17,488 nt of DNA from Collinsella sp. (GCA_014871605.1 WGSQ01000023.1:1-17488), one strand, 5' to 3'; positions 1 through 7,107 are shown, counted from the stretch's first letter. Notes: a model not told the origin generated them from the letters alone. Translations and numbers: made by a program.

Positions 1-2
1 TG

Positions 3-887
3 CATGCCGACGAGCTCGAGCGCACCTACGGGCCGCTCACCTGCAAGGCGCTGCCGGCACTCATGGAGTGGCTGGCCCTGCGCTCCGATTTGGATTCCCT
101 GGCCGGAGAGACGCATGCCATCACCATGATGACCATCCACTCCGCCAAGGGCCTGGAGTTCCCCGCGGTGTTCGTGGCCGGCATGGAGGAGGGCATCTTC
201 CCGCACGTGCACGACTTTGGCGGCAGCGATGACCCGGGCAAGCTCGAGGAGGAGCGTCGCCTGGCCTACGTTGCCATCACGCGTGCCCGTAAGCGACTGT
301 TCTTGACCTATGCGGCCACACGTCGCACCTACGGTTCGACCTCTGCCAACCCGCGCTCGCGCTTCCTCAACGAGATTCCGTTTGAGGATATCGAGTTTAG
401 CGGTATCGGCTCTGCCGGTTTTGAGGGCACGGGCTGGGAGAAGCGCGGCGACCGTCACGGCACCTTTGGCTCGGGCATGGGCTCGGATATGTATGGCGGC
501 AAGGTGTTTGGCTCGCATACGCGCTCGACCGGCGGTTCCGGTTCGCGCGGCGGATCGAGCTTTGACGACTTCTTTGGCGGCAGCAGCTACGGGACCGAGC
601 GCCATCGTGGGGTTTCGCCCGATGCCGGCCGTGTTGCCTCGACCTTTGGCTCGGGCGCGCCGCGAGCCAAAAAGCCCTCGTCCAAGGTGTCCCCGACGGT
701 GGAGCGCAAGGTCGATCGCGCCAGCGCATCGCAGGACTTTGCCGCGGGCGATACCGTGAGCCATAAGACCTTTGGCACGGGTACCGTGATCTCGGTCGCT
801 GGAGACATGATCGAGGTCCAATTCGAAAAGACCGGCCAGACCAAAAAGCTTATGAAGGGCTTTGCTCCGATCGTCAAGCTGTCGTAA
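3..887 (+). CDS. pcrA: ATP-dependent DNA helicase PcrA/UvrD, C-terminal part (5' truncated by window)
   Basis: Superfamily 1A 3'-5' helicase used in repair and in removing protein roadblocks. The frame is open to the left edge, so only the last 294 residues are visible and no start can be chosen. Seen directly: motif V region (TIHSAKGLEFPAVFVAGMEE), then motif VI (LAYVAITRARKRLFL) with the arginine that contacts ATP. A long Gly/Ser-rich, probably disordered linker follows. The protein ends in a compact Tudor-like domain beginning GDTVSHKTFGTGTV and closing FAPIVKLS, as in PcrA of Gram-positive bacteria, where it binds RNA polymerase. The Tudor-like tail favours PcrA/UvrD over Rep or AddA. A small terminator lies about 150 bp downstream, beyond an inserted-looking palindrome. 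Identification is firm; length and the N-terminal motifs cannot be checked here. Confidence 0.95.
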   Translation, partial: HADELERTYGPLTCKALPALMEWLALRSDLDSLAGETHAITMMTIHSAKGLEFPAVFVAGMEEGIFPHVHDFGGSDDPGKLEEERRLAYVAITRARKRLFLTYAATRRTYGSTSANPRSRFLNEIPFEDIEFSGIGSAGFEGTGWEKRGDRHGTFGSGMGSDMYGGKVFGSHTRSTGGSGSRGGSSFDDFFGGSSYGTERHRGVSPDAGRVASTFGSGAPRAKKPSSKVSPTVERKVDRASASQDFAAGDTVSHKTFGTGTVISVAGDMIEVQFEKTGQTKKLMKGFAPIVKLS

Positions 888-894
888 TCCCGGC

Positions 895-1024
895 GGACCT
901 GGGCGGGCGTATGGGGCAACATCGCCTGCTCGGGCAGTCCTGCGCAAGACGGAGGCCACATTAAGTGGCCACCTTTGCGTGCGGAACTCGCGATCGATGT
1001 TGCCCCATACGCCCGCCCAGGTCC
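895..1024. repeat. 130-bp palindromic element with perfect 30-bp inverted arms
   Basis: Arms at 895-924 and 995-1024 are perfect reverse complements over all 30 bases; the outer end begins GGACCTGGGCGGGCG. Between them lies a nested hairpin, GGCCAC (954-959) with GTGGCC (965-970), loop ATTAA, and CGCAA (943-947) can pair with TTGCG (975-979). The element starts 7 bp after the pcrA stop codon and sits before its terminator. No protein is encoded. No clear target-site duplication is seen. It could be a REP/MITE-like element or an mRNA-stabilising structure. Confidence 0.85.
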
Positions 1025-1040
1025 TTAGATAACGTTGCTT

Positions 1041-1069
1041 GCGAACGTCGCTCTGCTCGTTCGCTTTTT
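1041..1069 (+). terminator. Putative pcrA terminator
   Basis: GCGAACG (1041-1047) pairs with CGTTCGC (1058-1064), leaving a 10-nt loop, and five T residues follow at 1065-1069. The stem is short (7 bp) but GC-rich. It lies in the right orientation for transcripts coming out of pcrA. Confidence 0.5.
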
Positions 1070-1108
1070 GATCTGGAGAGCCGGGTGGGCTGAATACTTA
1101 GACATGGC

Positions 1109-1144
1109 AAGGGGCTCCCCCGTTAAAGAACGGGGGAGCCCCTT
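1109..1144. terminator. Strong 16-bp hairpin between pcrA and manA, probably a manA terminator working in both directions
   Basis: AAGGGGCTCCCCCGTT (1109-1124) is perfectly complementary to 1129-1144, with loop AAAG. Reading rightwards it is followed by T-rich sequence (TTGTTTCGTTT). Reading leftwards, the direction of manA, the U tract is poor. It lies 26 bp beyond the manA stop codon, between genes that converge on it. Confidence 0.6.
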
Positions 1145-1169
1145 GTTTCGTTTGGGTTGTTGGTGCGAT

Positions 1170-2102
1170 CTAGAGGTGGCTGATGATCAGTTCCATCTTG
1201 CCTTCGAGGTCGATGGAGCTGACGGTGCTCGGGGCCAGCAGGTGGCTTCCCTTGTGGACGGGGTCGCCGCAGACGGTGCCTTCGCCGTCGATGATCGACA
1301 GGCACATGAAGGGCCAGCGCTGGTCGAGGGTCTTGCTGCCGTCGACGCGTACACGATCGACGGTGTAGCAGGGGTTGGACTCGAGCTCGGTCACGCCGTC
1401 CACCTCGGGCGCGGTTATCGTGCCGTCGGTCGGAGCCTGAGCGTCAAAATCGATGCAATCGAGGCTCTGCTCAATGTGCAGCGGACGCAGCTTGCCATCG
1501 GTGCCGGGACGGTCGTAGTCGTACAGGCGATACGTCACGTCGCTTGACTGCTGCGTCTCCAAAATGAGCGTGCCGGTCTTGATGGCGTGCACGGTACCGG
1601 AATCAATCTGGAAAAAGTCGCCCTTGTGGATCGGCAGCACGTTGAGCATGTCGTCCCAACGGCCTTCCTCGATCATCTGTGCGGCCTCGGCGCGGTCTTT
1701 AGCGCGCTGGCCGACGATGATCGTGGCGCCGGGCTCGCAGTCCAGCACATACCAGCACTCGGTTTTGCCCAGGCTGCCGTTCTCGTACTTGGCGGCGTAC
1801 TCGTCGTTGGGATGAATCTGGATCGAAAGGTCGTCCTTGGCGTCCAGAATCTTAATGAGCAGCGGGAACTCCTTGCCCTTGCAGTTGCCAAAGAGCTCGC
1901 GGTGCTCGGCCCACAGCCACGACAGCGTGTGGCCTGCATACGGGCCCTCCGCAATCTGGCAGTCGCCGTTGGGATGGGCCGAGATGGCCCAGCACTCACC
2001 GATGGGACCTTCGGGAATGTCGTAACCAAATACGGTTTCGAGCTGGCGACCGCCCCAGATCTTCTCGTGGAAGATCGGCGTCAGTTTAATCAAATCGGAC
2101 AT
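1170..2102 (-). CDS. manA: Mannose-6-phosphate isomerase, class I (short Gram-positive form)
   Basis: Cytoplasmic zinc enzyme that interconverts mannose-6-P and fructose-6-P. At 310 aa it matches the short B. subtilis ManA/GmuF type rather than the longer E. coli form. Visible motifs are the N-terminal IWGGRQL, the metal-site segment LSIQIHPND (Q95, H97), GKTECWYV (E115) and DSGTVHAI (H172); these four are the expected zinc ligands. Start choice: two in-frame ATGs lie six bases apart. The GGGAG Shine-Dalgarno is only 1 nt from the upstream ATG (2106-2108) but 7 nt from the downstream one (2100-2102), so I use the latter; the longer form would add Met-Asn. It lies about 75 bp downstream of the GntR gene on the same strand and is probably co-transcribed with it. 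Its place beside a phospho-beta-glycosidase and PTS suggests use of mannose-containing sugars. Confidence 0.93.
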   Translation of the reverse strand: MSDLIKLTPIFHEKIWGGRQLETVFGYDIPEGPIGECWAISAHPNGDCQIAEGPYAGHTLSWLWAEHRELFGNCKGKEFPLLIKILDAKDDLSIQIHPNDEYAAKYENGSLGKTECWYVLDCEPGATIIVGQRAKDRAEAAQMIEEGRWDDMLNVLPIHKGDFFQIDSGTVHAIKTGTLILETQQSSDVTYRLYDYDRPGTDGKLRPLHIEQSLDCIDFDAQAPTDGTITAPEVDGVTELESNPCYTVDRVRVDGSKTLDQRWPFMCLSIIDGEGTVCGDPVHKGSHLLAPSTVSSIDLEGKMELIISHL

Positions 2103-2176
2103 GTTCATACTCCCATTGTGCTGCGTGGGCGCCGCGTAAAACTGCTCAAAACGAGCGCCCGCATGACTACAAAAAC

Positions 2177-2896
2177 CTATGCCAACGTTACATTGTGCAA
2201 CTCAAAGCGGTCGCCAACGTTGCGCGAGGTCGAATACTCAAAGGCGGCACCGCTGTCCAAAAAGCCAATCTGGGTGAGCTCGAGCAGGGGAGAGCCAGGT
2301 TTGGTGTCCAGACGCTCGGCTTCTTCCTCGGTTGCTGCCACGGCGCGAATGGTACGGTGAAAGCTCGAAATCTTCAGCCCGCATTGCTCTCGGATGAAGC
2401 GGTAGAGCGATCCGTACAGGTCCTTCTTTTTCAGCCCCGGAATCAGCTCGAGGGGCATGTAGGTGTACTCGATAACGATGGGCTTCTCATCGGCCTGACG
2501 CACGCGCACGACGTGATAGGCAAAGTCATCCTCGGCAATTCCCAGCTGGGCTGCGATGTCCGCTGGTGGATTAACGATCGAGAAATCGTAGACCACCGAG
2601 GTCACCTTCTCCCCGCGGTGCTCATATGAAAAGCCCTGGGCACGGTCGTTTTTGCCCTGGAAAAACGCCTGGCCAGGAAGCCCCGCCGTGTCCTTAACGT
2701 AGGTACCCGATCCGCGTCGGCTGGTAATAAGACCTTCCTCGGTGATTTGTTCAATAGCTCGTTTGACGGTGATTTTGGAAACGCTATAGAGCTCGCAGAA
2801 CTCAACGACGGTGGGAAGCTTGTCGCCCGGTTTAAGAGCGCCATCCTCGATACTTCGACGAATATCTGCAGCTATCGCCTCGTATTTGGGAATCAT
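2177..2896 (-). CDS. GntR-family (HutC/UTRA subfamily) transcriptional regulator of the divergent PTS locus
   Basis: 239 aa. Residues 1-67 form the winged helix-turn-helix, with KPGDKLPTVVEFCELYSVSK, TVKRAIEQITEEGLI and the wing RRGSGTYV. Residues about 95-232 form a UTRA ligand-binding domain, with YRFIREQCGLKISSFHRTIR and EEEAERLDTKPGSPLLELTQ. In this subfamily the UTRA domain usually senses a phosphorylated sugar and releases DNA. The start ATG is preceded by AAAGGAGG at a 4-nt spacing. It diverges from the GH1/PTS genes, with about 300 bp of AT-rich regulatory DNA between them, and reads into manA. This context fits a local repressor comparable to GmuR. The family is certain; the effector and the sites it binds are inferred. 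Confidence 0.93.
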   Translation of the reverse strand: MIPKYEAIAADIRRSIEDGALKPGDKLPTVVEFCELYSVSKITVKRAIEQITEEGLITSRRGSGTYVKDTAGLPGQAFFQGKNDRAQGFSYEHRGEKVTSVVYDFSIVNPPADIAAQLGIAEDDFAYHVVRVRQADEKPIVIEYTYMPLELIPGLKKKDLYGSLYRFIREQCGLKISSFHRTIRAVAATEEEAERLDTKPGSPLLELTQIGFLDSGAAFEYSTSRNVGDRFELHNVTLA

Positions 2897-2925
2897 GGAA
2901 CCTCCTTTCCGACATATATGAAAAC

Positions 2926-3014
2926 AAAAGTAAGTATAACCCTCAACAGGGTACCCATATTACTTTTATCTAAGAAGTTCGAGAAAGAAAAAAGAAAAAG
3001 ACGCTTTACTTTTA
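2926..3014. promoter_or_regulatory. Candidate operator array between gntR and the PTS operon (TTACTTTT sites)
   Basis: AAAAGTAA at 2926-2933 is the exact inverse of TTACTTTT at 2960-2967. A third copy, extended to TTACTTTTA, is at 3006-3014, matching 2960-2968. The stretch is far more AT-rich than the flanking genes. The first site abuts a leftward -10-like TATACT (2933-2938 on the minus strand). The third overlaps the -35 region of the rightward promoter. Sites near both divergent promoters suit a GntR repressor, but binding is inferred only. Confidence 0.4.
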
Positions 3015-3032
3015 GAATTAGAGCGCTATAGT
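3005..3032 (+). promoter_or_regulatory. Candidate promoter of the GH1-PTS operon
   Basis: A -35-like TTTACT (3005-3010) and -10-like TATAGT (3027-3032) are separated by 16 bp. The start codon of the GH1 gene lies about 165 bp further on, so the mRNA would have a long leader containing the 3072-3169 hairpin. Confidence 0.45.
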
Positions 3033-3071
3033 TTAAGCAACGAACGGAATCCTGCAGCAGACCAGGATTGA

Positions 3072-3169
3072 CCGTTTGGGGACGGTTTTGTTTTGGCAGG
3101 TTGGATATCGGTATGACCGGTGCGCGCCCGCGCCGGATAACCTGTCAAAGCAAACCCGTCTCCAACCGG
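3072..3169. repeat. Imperfect 31-bp inverted repeat in the leader of the GH1-PTS operon
   Basis: The left arm 3072-3102 and right arm 3139-3169 are complementary at 26 of 31 positions. The 36-nt spacer contains further GC-rich self-complementary sequence (around CCGGTGCGCG and GCGCCGG). The core TTTGTTTTGGCAGG of the left arm (3087-3100) recurs exactly on the minus strand at 7018-7031, upstream of the ROK kinase. In RNA it would form a long stem 30 nt before the GH1 start codon. There is no T run after it, so it is not a normal terminator. It does not resemble the LicT/BglG antiterminator site. Confidence 0.65.
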
Positions 3170-3199
3170 AAGCTCTAGAACACGAAAGCGAGGACTTTG

Positions 3200-4600
3200 A
3201 TGGCACAGTATCAGCTGCCCAACGACTTCTTCTTTGGTGCTGCTATGTCCGGCCCGCAGACTGAGGGTCAGTGGAACCAGGGCGGCAAGCTCGAGAACCT
3301 GTGGGACACCTGGTCCATCCAGGATCTGGGTTCGTTCTACAACTGCGTTGGCTCTTATGCCGGCAATGACTTTATGGCCAAGTACCAGGAAGACTTTCGC
3401 ATTTTGAAGGACTTGGGCCTGGATACCTATCGCACTTCCATTCAGTGGAGCCGTCTGCTCGATGCCGACGGCAACCTTAATGAGGAGGGCGCTGCGTGGT
3501 ATCACGAGCTGTTCCGCGCCTCTCGCGAGGCTGGTCTGGAGCCGTTCGTCAACCTGTACCACTTTGACATGCCCACCTACCTCTTTAACCGTGGCGGCTG
3601 GGAGAGCCGTGAGGTCGTCGAGGCTTACGCGCATTACGCCGACGTCGCCTTCCACGAGTTTGGCCAGGAGATTAAGTACTGGTTCACCTTTAACGAGCCC
3701 ATCGTCGAGCCCGAGCAGCGCTATCAGGAGGGCGTGTGGTTCCCGCAGCTCCACGACTTTAGCCGCGCTCGCACCGTGCAGTATCACATTTCGCTGGCGC
3801 ACGCGCTGGCCGTGGCCAACTACCGTCGCGCCTATGACGAGGGCGCTATTCGCTCCGATGCCAAGATCGGCATGATCAACTGCTTTACCCCGGTCTACAC
3901 CAAGGAGAACCCCAGCGAGGCAGACCTCGAGGCCGTGCGTATGACCAGCGGCATCAACAATCGCTGGTGGCTCGACCTTATTACCAAGGGCGAGCTTCCT
4001 GCCGACGTGCTCGACAGCCTGGCCGAGGGCGGCGTTAAGCTCCCGTTCCGTGCCGGCGACCAAGAGATTCTCAAGCAGGGCGTTGTCGACTGGCTCGGCT
4101 GCAACTATTACCACCCCCCGCGCGTTCAGGCGCCGGCGAGCAAGGTCGACCAGTACGGTCTGCCGCACTGTGCTGACGAGTACGTATGGCCCGACGCCGT
4201 TATGAACGAGAGCCGCGGCTGGGAGATCTACCCGCAGGGCCTCTACGACTTTGGCATGGACTGCGCTAAGAACTACCCCGATCTTGAGTGGTTCGTTTCC
4301 GAGAACGGCATCGGCATCATGGACGAATACAAGAACCGTGACGCCGAAGGAACCATCCAGGACGACTACCGAGTCGACTTTGTGCGCCAGCACCTGGAGT
4401 GGGTTGCCAAGGCCATCGACGAGGGCGCCAAGTGCCGCGGATACCATTATTGGGCCGTCATCGATAACTGGTCTTGGGCCAATGCCTTTAAGAATCGCTA
4501 TGGTTTTGTCGAGGTCGACCTTATGGACGGCTACAAGCGCCGCCTTAAGAAGTCGGCAGCCTGGCTCAAACAGGTCGCCACGACCCACGTGGTTGATTAG
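3200..4600 (+). CDS. GH1 family phospho-beta-glycosidase (6-phospho-beta-glucosidase/mannosidase type)
   Basis: Cytoplasmic retaining glycosidase that would split PTS-phosphorylated beta-disaccharides. Its 466 aa are full length for GH1. Acid/base Glu is E166 in WFTFNEP; the nucleophile is E368 in FVSENG. RTSIQWSRL and NLYHFDMP are other family signatures; HFDMP, in place of the HWDLP of free beta-glucosidases, suits phospho-enzymes. The phosphate-binding end is present as S425 and Y434 (WSWANAFKNRYGFV), but the position of the usual lysine is N432, with K431 beside it. W426 after the serine is the residue found in LacG-type 6-phospho-beta-galactosidases. The N-terminal SGPQTEG resembles the GmuD branch. 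Start: ATG at 3200 with GAGG 6 nt upstream; an in-frame TTG just before it is less likely. It is the first gene of the PTS operon. The family is certain; the sugar (glucoside, mannoside or galactoside 6-P) is not. Confidence 0.92.
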   Translation: MAQYQLPNDFFFGAAMSGPQTEGQWNQGGKLENLWDTWSIQDLGSFYNCVGSYAGNDFMAKYQEDFRILKDLGLDTYRTSIQWSRLLDADGNLNEEGAAWYHELFRASREAGLEPFVNLYHFDMPTYLFNRGGWESREVVEAYAHYADVAFHEFGQEIKYWFTFNEPIVEPEQRYQEGVWFPQLHDFSRARTVQYHISLAHALAVANYRRAYDEGAIRSDAKIGMINCFTPVYTKENPSEADLEAVRMTSGINNRWWLDLITKGELPADVLDSLAEGGVKLPFRAGDQEILKQGVVDWLGCNYYHPPRVQAPASKVDQYGLPHCADEYVWPDAVMNESRGWEIYPQGLYDFGMDCAKNYPDLEWFVSENGIGIMDEYKNRDAEGTIQDDYRVDFVRQHLEWVAKAIDEGAKCRGYHYWAVIDNWSWANAFKNRYGFVEVDLMDGYKRRLKKSAAWLKQVATTHVVD

Positions 4601-4720
4601 CGACCGGGCGAACGCCCAGACCGCGCGCCGCCGCGCGCAACACATGGCACATCTGGTGGCAAAGGGCGACAGACCACCGTGCGCATAGGAAAAGGCCGGA
4701 TTTGAAAGTTAGGAGCAATC

Positions 4721-6064
4721 ATGGCCAGTGACAACGGAAAGAGCTTCCTCGACAAGTTTGCCGAGGTCTCTGCGAAGGTGGGAAACCAGGTTCACCTGCG
4801 TTCCCTGCGTGACGCCTTCGCGACCATCACGCCGCTCTATATCCTTGCGGGTATCGCGGTTCTTATTAACAACGTCGTGTTCCCCCTGTTCCCGCTCGAT
4901 GCGGCGGGCCTTGCCAACCTTCAGACGTGGGGCTCGGCAATTACGCTGGGCACCCTCAACGTTTCTGCCATTATCTTGGCCGGATTGATTGGCTACAGCC
5001 TCGCCAAGAACAAGCGTTTCGATAACCCGCTCGCTTGCGTGGTCGTCGCTATCTCTGCTTTCGTCATCATGATGCCGCAGCAGATCACCGCCTCGCTTGC
5101 CGCCACGAGCCCGCTGCTCACCGACAAGATCACCTCTGCCGAGGTCACGGGCGCCCTTTCGACTGCCAACACCGGCACCAACGGTCTGTTCTCGGCCATT
5201 ATCATCGCCCTGCTCTCCGTTTCGCTCTTCATCAAGATTTCTGGCGTCGAGAAGCTCAAGGTTAAGCTGGGCGAGGGCGTGCCCCCCGCGGTCTCCAACT
5301 CCTTCAACGTCATGATCCCGATGCTGCTCAACCTCGCGATCTTCGCTCTTGCCGCAGCCCTGCTCGCTGTGTGCGCCGGCACCGATCTGTGCGCCATCAT
5401 CTCCACGTGCATCTCCAACCCGCTCAAGAACATCATGAACGCCGGTCCGTGGGCTGTTATCCTCATCTACACCCTTGCCAACCTGCTGTTCTGCGTCGGT
5501 ATTCACCAGTCCACCATCTCTGGCGCTACCGTCGAGCCGATCCTGACCATGCTCATCGTCGACAACATGGCTACCTTTGCCGCCGGTGGCACCATCCAGC
5601 CCGATCACTACATGAACATGCAGATCGTTAACAGCTTCGCCCTCATCGGCGGCTCGGGCTGCACCCTCATGCTTCTGCTCGACACGCTCCTGTTCTCCAA
5701 GAACAAGGCTTCCGAGACCGTTTCCAAGATGGCTATCCTGCCTGGTCTGTTCAATATCAACGAGCCGGTTATCTACGGTTACCCCATCGTGTACAACCTG
5801 CCGCTCATGATCCCGTTCGTCCTTCTTCCCGACCTGTTCATCGGCATCACCTATGGCCTTACCTGCGCAGGCATCATCAGCCCCTGCATCGCCCAGGTGC
5901 CCTGGACTATGCCTCCCGTCATCAACGCCCTGCTCGCTACGGGCTTTGACTGGCGCGCCGGCGTGTGGCAGGCTCTCGAGATTGTCATTGGCATGGCCGT
6001 CTACCTGCCCTTTATGAAGATTTCCGAGAAGGCAATCGCCAAGCAGGAGACTCTTGCCGAGTAG
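4721..6064 (+). CDS. PTS lactose/cellobiose-family permease, EIIC subunit (CelB/ChbC/GmuC-like)
   Basis: Integral membrane channel of a phosphoenolpyruvate-dependent sugar PTS; it moves a beta-linked disaccharide inward while EIIB phosphorylates it. The 447 aa are normal for the family and about ten hydrophobic spans are visible. Diagnostic sites are H262 in CVGIHQST and E348 in FNINEPVIYGYPIVYN, which correspond to the conserved substrate-site His and Glu of this EIIC family. The N-terminus has the expected cytosolic amphipathic stretch (FLDKFAEVSAKVGNQVHLRS). AGGAG lies 5 nt before the ATG. The 120-bp gap after the GH1 gene contains small GC hairpins but no terminator, so co-transcription is likely. 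The exact sugar cannot be read from the sequence. Confidence 0.93.
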   Translation: MASDNGKSFLDKFAEVSAKVGNQVHLRSLRDAFATITPLYILAGIAVLINNVVFPLFPLDAAGLANLQTWGSAITLGTLNVSAIILAGLIGYSLAKNKRFDNPLACVVVAISAFVIMMPQQITASLAATSPLLTDKITSAEVTGALSTANTGTNGLFSAIIIALLSVSLFIKISGVEKLKVKLGEGVPPAVSNSFNVMIPMLLNLAIFALAAALLAVCAGTDLCAIISTCISNPLKNIMNAGPWAVILIYTLANLLFCVGIHQSTISGATVEPILTMLIVDNMATFAAGGTIQPDHYMNMQIVNSFALIGGSGCTLMLLLDTLLFSKNKASETVSKMAILPGLFNINEPVIYGYPIVYNLPLMIPFVLLPDLFIGITYGLTCAGIISPCIAQVPWTMPPVINALLATGFDWRAGVWQALEIVIGMAVYLPFMKISEKAIAKQETLAE

Positions 6065-6125
6065 AACGCCTAACGTTCGTCCCTTTCACCTTGCGGGCGC
6101 CGGTACGCGGTGCCGGTGCCTGCAC

Positions 6126-6154
6126 CTCTCTTCTGCGTAAGGGCGCAGAAAGAG
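6126..6154 (+). other. Intercistronic hairpin between EIIC and EIIB genes
   Basis: TTCTGCG (6131-6137) pairs with CGCAGAA (6144-6150), and CTC/GAG extends the stem past one bulged A. No T run follows, so it is not a terminator. It lies in a 157-nt gap inside an operon and could influence mRNA processing or the ratio of subunits. Confidence 0.35.
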
Positions 6155-6221
6155 GGCACAATAACCGCAAGGAATATAACCAGTCGTCGTCTGCGCGCCG
6201 CGCAGTTATAAGGAGGAAACC

Positions 6222-6524
6222 ATGAAGAAGATCATGCTCTGCTGCAATGCCGGCATGTCCACGAGCCTGCTGGTCCAGAAGATGCAGGCCGAGGTTGCAA
6301 ACCGTGGTCTGGATATCGAGGTCGAGGCTCGTCCCATGAACGAGGCCCACGATCACCTGGACGAGTGCGATATGTTGCTGCTTGGCCCGCAGATCGGCTA
6401 CACCAAGGGTGACTTTGAGAAGGAGGCCGCCGGTCGTTTTCCGGTCGAGGTCATCAACATGGTCGACTACGGCCGCATGAACGCTGCCGGCATCATCGAC
6501 CACTGCGTCAGCGTGATGGGCTAG
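6222..6524 (+). CDS. PTS lactose/cellobiose-family EIIB subunit (CelA/ChbB/GmuB-like)
   Basis: Soluble 100-aa phosphocarrier that takes phosphate from EIIA on a cysteine and passes it to the incoming sugar on EIIC. The phosphocysteine is C8 in the loop LCCNAGMSTSLL, matching the family CxAGMSTS signature; C7 next to it is an extra cysteine. LLLGPQIGY and the C-terminal VINMVDYGRMN also match the family fold. A strong AAGGAGG lies 6 nt before the ATG. The stop codon nearly touches the EIIA start, as expected for a translationally coupled pair. Confidence 0.95.
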   Translation: MKKIMLCCNAGMSTSLLVQKMQAEVANRGLDIEVEARPMNEAHDHLDECDMLLLGPQIGYTKGDFEKEAAGRFPVEVINMVDYGRMNAAGIIDHCVSVMG

Positions 6525-6533
6525 GTGCTCCGC

Positions 6534-6866
6534 ATGGAGGATATGAACGAACTGCAGATGACCTGCTTCGAGATCATCAGCTACGTCGGTACCGCCAAGA
6601 GCATGTACATCAATGCCGTGCAAAAGGCCAAGGAGGGCGATTTTGACGCCGCCGAGGAGCTTATCAAGCAGGGCGACGAGGCCTATAACGGTGGCCACGA
6701 TGTTCACATGGGGCTTCTGAAGAAGGAGGCCAACGGCGAGCGTAACGGCGAGGCCCCGTTGATTCTGCTGCATGCCGAGGACCAGATGGCCGGTACCGAG
6801 ACCATGCGCGTCATGGCGACGGAGCTCATCGAAATCCACAAGCAGCTGCAGGCACTTAAGGCCTAG
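6534..6866 (+). CDS. PTS lactose/cellobiose-family EIIA subunit (CelC/ChbA/GmuA-like)
   Basis: Helical trimeric phosphocarrier that accepts phosphate from HPr. With the ATG at 6534 it is 110 aa, the usual size. The phosphorylated histidine is H80 in LILLHAEDQM; D83 is the conserved Asp at the trimer interface that holds a metal. FEIISYVGTAKSMYINAVQKA is the family's first helix. Start choice: a GTG at 6525 directly after the EIIB stop and another ATG at 6543 are in frame. AGGTG at 6523-6527 overlaps the EIIB stop and is well placed for 6534, while GGAGG lies only 2 nt before 6543. This is the last gene before the terminator at 6925. Confidence 0.92.
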   Translation: MEDMNELQMTCFEIISYVGTAKSMYINAVQKAKEGDFDAAEELIKQGDEAYNGGHDVHMGLLKKEANGERNGEAPLILLHAEDQMAGTETMRVMATELIEIHKQLQALKA

Positions 6867-6924
6867 TCGGCGTTATCGCCGCGAAGGACCGTGCGGTCCA
6901 ACAGACAACATAGTCCCTTTGACG

Positions 6925-6961
6925 GGCGCCGGGAGTCTCCGCCTCCCGGCGCCTTTATATT
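6925..6961 (+). terminator. Rho-independent terminator of the GH1-PTS operon
   Basis: GGCGCCGGGAG (6925-6935) is fully complementary to CTCCCGGCGCC (6943-6953), with a 7-nt loop, followed by TTTATATTT. It lies about 60 bp after the EIIA stop codon. Confidence 0.8.
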
Positions 6962-7017
6962 TGGGGAAGGTCTTGCGCGACCTATTAAGCGACCATTCGC
7001 GTTTCCCCAGATAAAGC

Positions 7018-7055
7018 CTGCCAAAACAAACCTGTCCCTTTTTGGTAGGTTTTTG
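7018..7055 (+). promoter_or_regulatory. Terminator-like hairpin and shared motif upstream of the ROK kinase
   Basis: CCTGCCAAAA (7018-7027) pairs with TTTTGGTAGG (7040-7049), with one G-U pair and a 12-nt loop, and TTTTT follows. The same DNA, read on the minus strand, carries GGGAC, three variable bases, then TTTGTTTTGGCAGG, at the same spacing as in the hairpin arm at 3072-3102. It ends about 50 bp before the kinase start codon. It could be a second terminator, an attenuator, or a copy of a dispersed repeat. Confidence 0.5.
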
Positions 7056-7107
7056 CCTTGGGAGCGGTACCATACAGGCAATGTTTAAACGAGAAAGGTG
7101 GGCTCCC

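Noticed and set aside
1035..2360. Rightward frames over manA (170 and 257 codons)
   Set aside because: They are antisense to a ManA with all four metal ligands, have no Shine-Dalgarno, and one starts inside a terminator region.
3026..4645. 539-codon open frame antisense to the GH1 gene
   Set aside because: GC-rich third positions suppress stop codons on the opposite strand. The translation is repetitive in V, A, L, H and D, has no motifs, and has no ribosome site; the sense strand has full GH1 catalytic motifs.
4601..4690. GC hairpins between GH1 and EIIC as a terminator
   Set aside because: GGGCG/CGCCC and GCGCG/CGCGC pairings lack T runs, and the genes clearly form one pathway unit.
4709..5608. 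299-codon antisense frame over the EIIC gene, rich in G, D, E and R
   Set aside because: The composition is a mirror of hydrophobic EIIC codons; no domain or start signal.
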